NCBI GenBank assembly: GCA_035534535.1
Contig: DATLRS010000038.1
Location: forward strand, 1 to 14,712
DNA length: 14,712 nucleotides
Direction of reading: 5' to 3'
From: DATARH01 sp035534535
Lineage (GTDB): Bacteria > Pseudomonadota > Alphaproteobacteria > ATCC43930 > CGMCC-115725
Shown: positions 14,680 through 14,712 of the stretch, in pieces
Layout: every line of letters begins with the position of its first letter
How positions within the stretch are numbered: position 1 is the stretch's first letter
Position numbers and translations under genes: made by a program
Notes under the pieces: model-generated
Told to the model about the DNA's origin: nothing
Database searches by the model: none
The model's input: the letters and a program-made list of their open reading frames with translations, nothing else

Positions 14680-14712
14680 ATGCGCACGCTGCTGCTGGGC
14701 ATCGGATTTGCG
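14680..14712 (+). CDS. Start of probable exported protein (3' end outside window)
   Basis: The last 33 bases read MRTLLLGIGFA from an ATG preceded by GGTGAGGA, a plausible Shine-Dalgarno. A basic residue followed by a hydrophobic run looks like the beginning of a signal peptide or membrane anchor. Eleven codons are too few to name it. Confidence 0.5.
   Translation, partial: MRTLLLGIGFA

Overview
The window is a stretch of ordinary-looking chromosome from a GC-rich alphaproteobacterium. Strong G/C third-position bias, a large 180-kDa-class NAD-glutamate dehydrogenase, a CHASE2-adenylate cyclase and an HyuB-type hydantoinase suggest a Rhodospirillales-like organism; this placement is inference from gene content and codon use. 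I see no rRNA, tRNA, transposase, integrase, phage gene or CRISPR array, and no gene-free gap longer than about 230 bases.

Layout, left to right: (1) the 3' part of an acyl-CoA dehydrogenase gene (+), cut by the window edge; (2) an exported FecR/DUF6600-type protein (+) whose C-terminus is nine 8-residue AHYGGGRA repeats plus a Gly/His tail; (3) a 67-residue DUF2188-like protein (-), convergent with it; (4) a CHASE2-transmembrane-class III adenylate/guanylate cyclase (-); (5) divergently, a ~1650-residue NAD-specific glutamate dehydrogenase (+) that most likely starts at a TTG with a near-perfect Shine-Dalgarno and carries two separate 12-bp in-frame tandem repeats; (6) a four-repeat DUF347 membrane protein (-), ending three bases from the dehydrogenase stop; (7) divergently, a hydantoinase B/oxoprolinase-type subunit (+) without its usual A subunit next to it, translationally coupled to (8) a HAD-family phosphatase (+); (9) the first codons of a probable exported protein (+) at the right edge.

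Functionally this is a mixed housekeeping neighbourhood: fatty-acid or branched-chain acyl-CoA oxidation, glutamate catabolism feeding 2-oxoglutarate, lactam/hydantoin hydrolysis, and a cyclic-nucleotide sensor. Only HyuB-HAD looks like a tight operon. The cyclase and glutamate dehydrogenase share a ~160-bp divergent region containing a 7-8-7 inverted repeat, which could link them in regulation. I found no convincing undescribed multi-gene system. The most unusual sequence is the in-frame minisatellite content: three independent coding tandem repeats in two genes, all preserving the reading frame.
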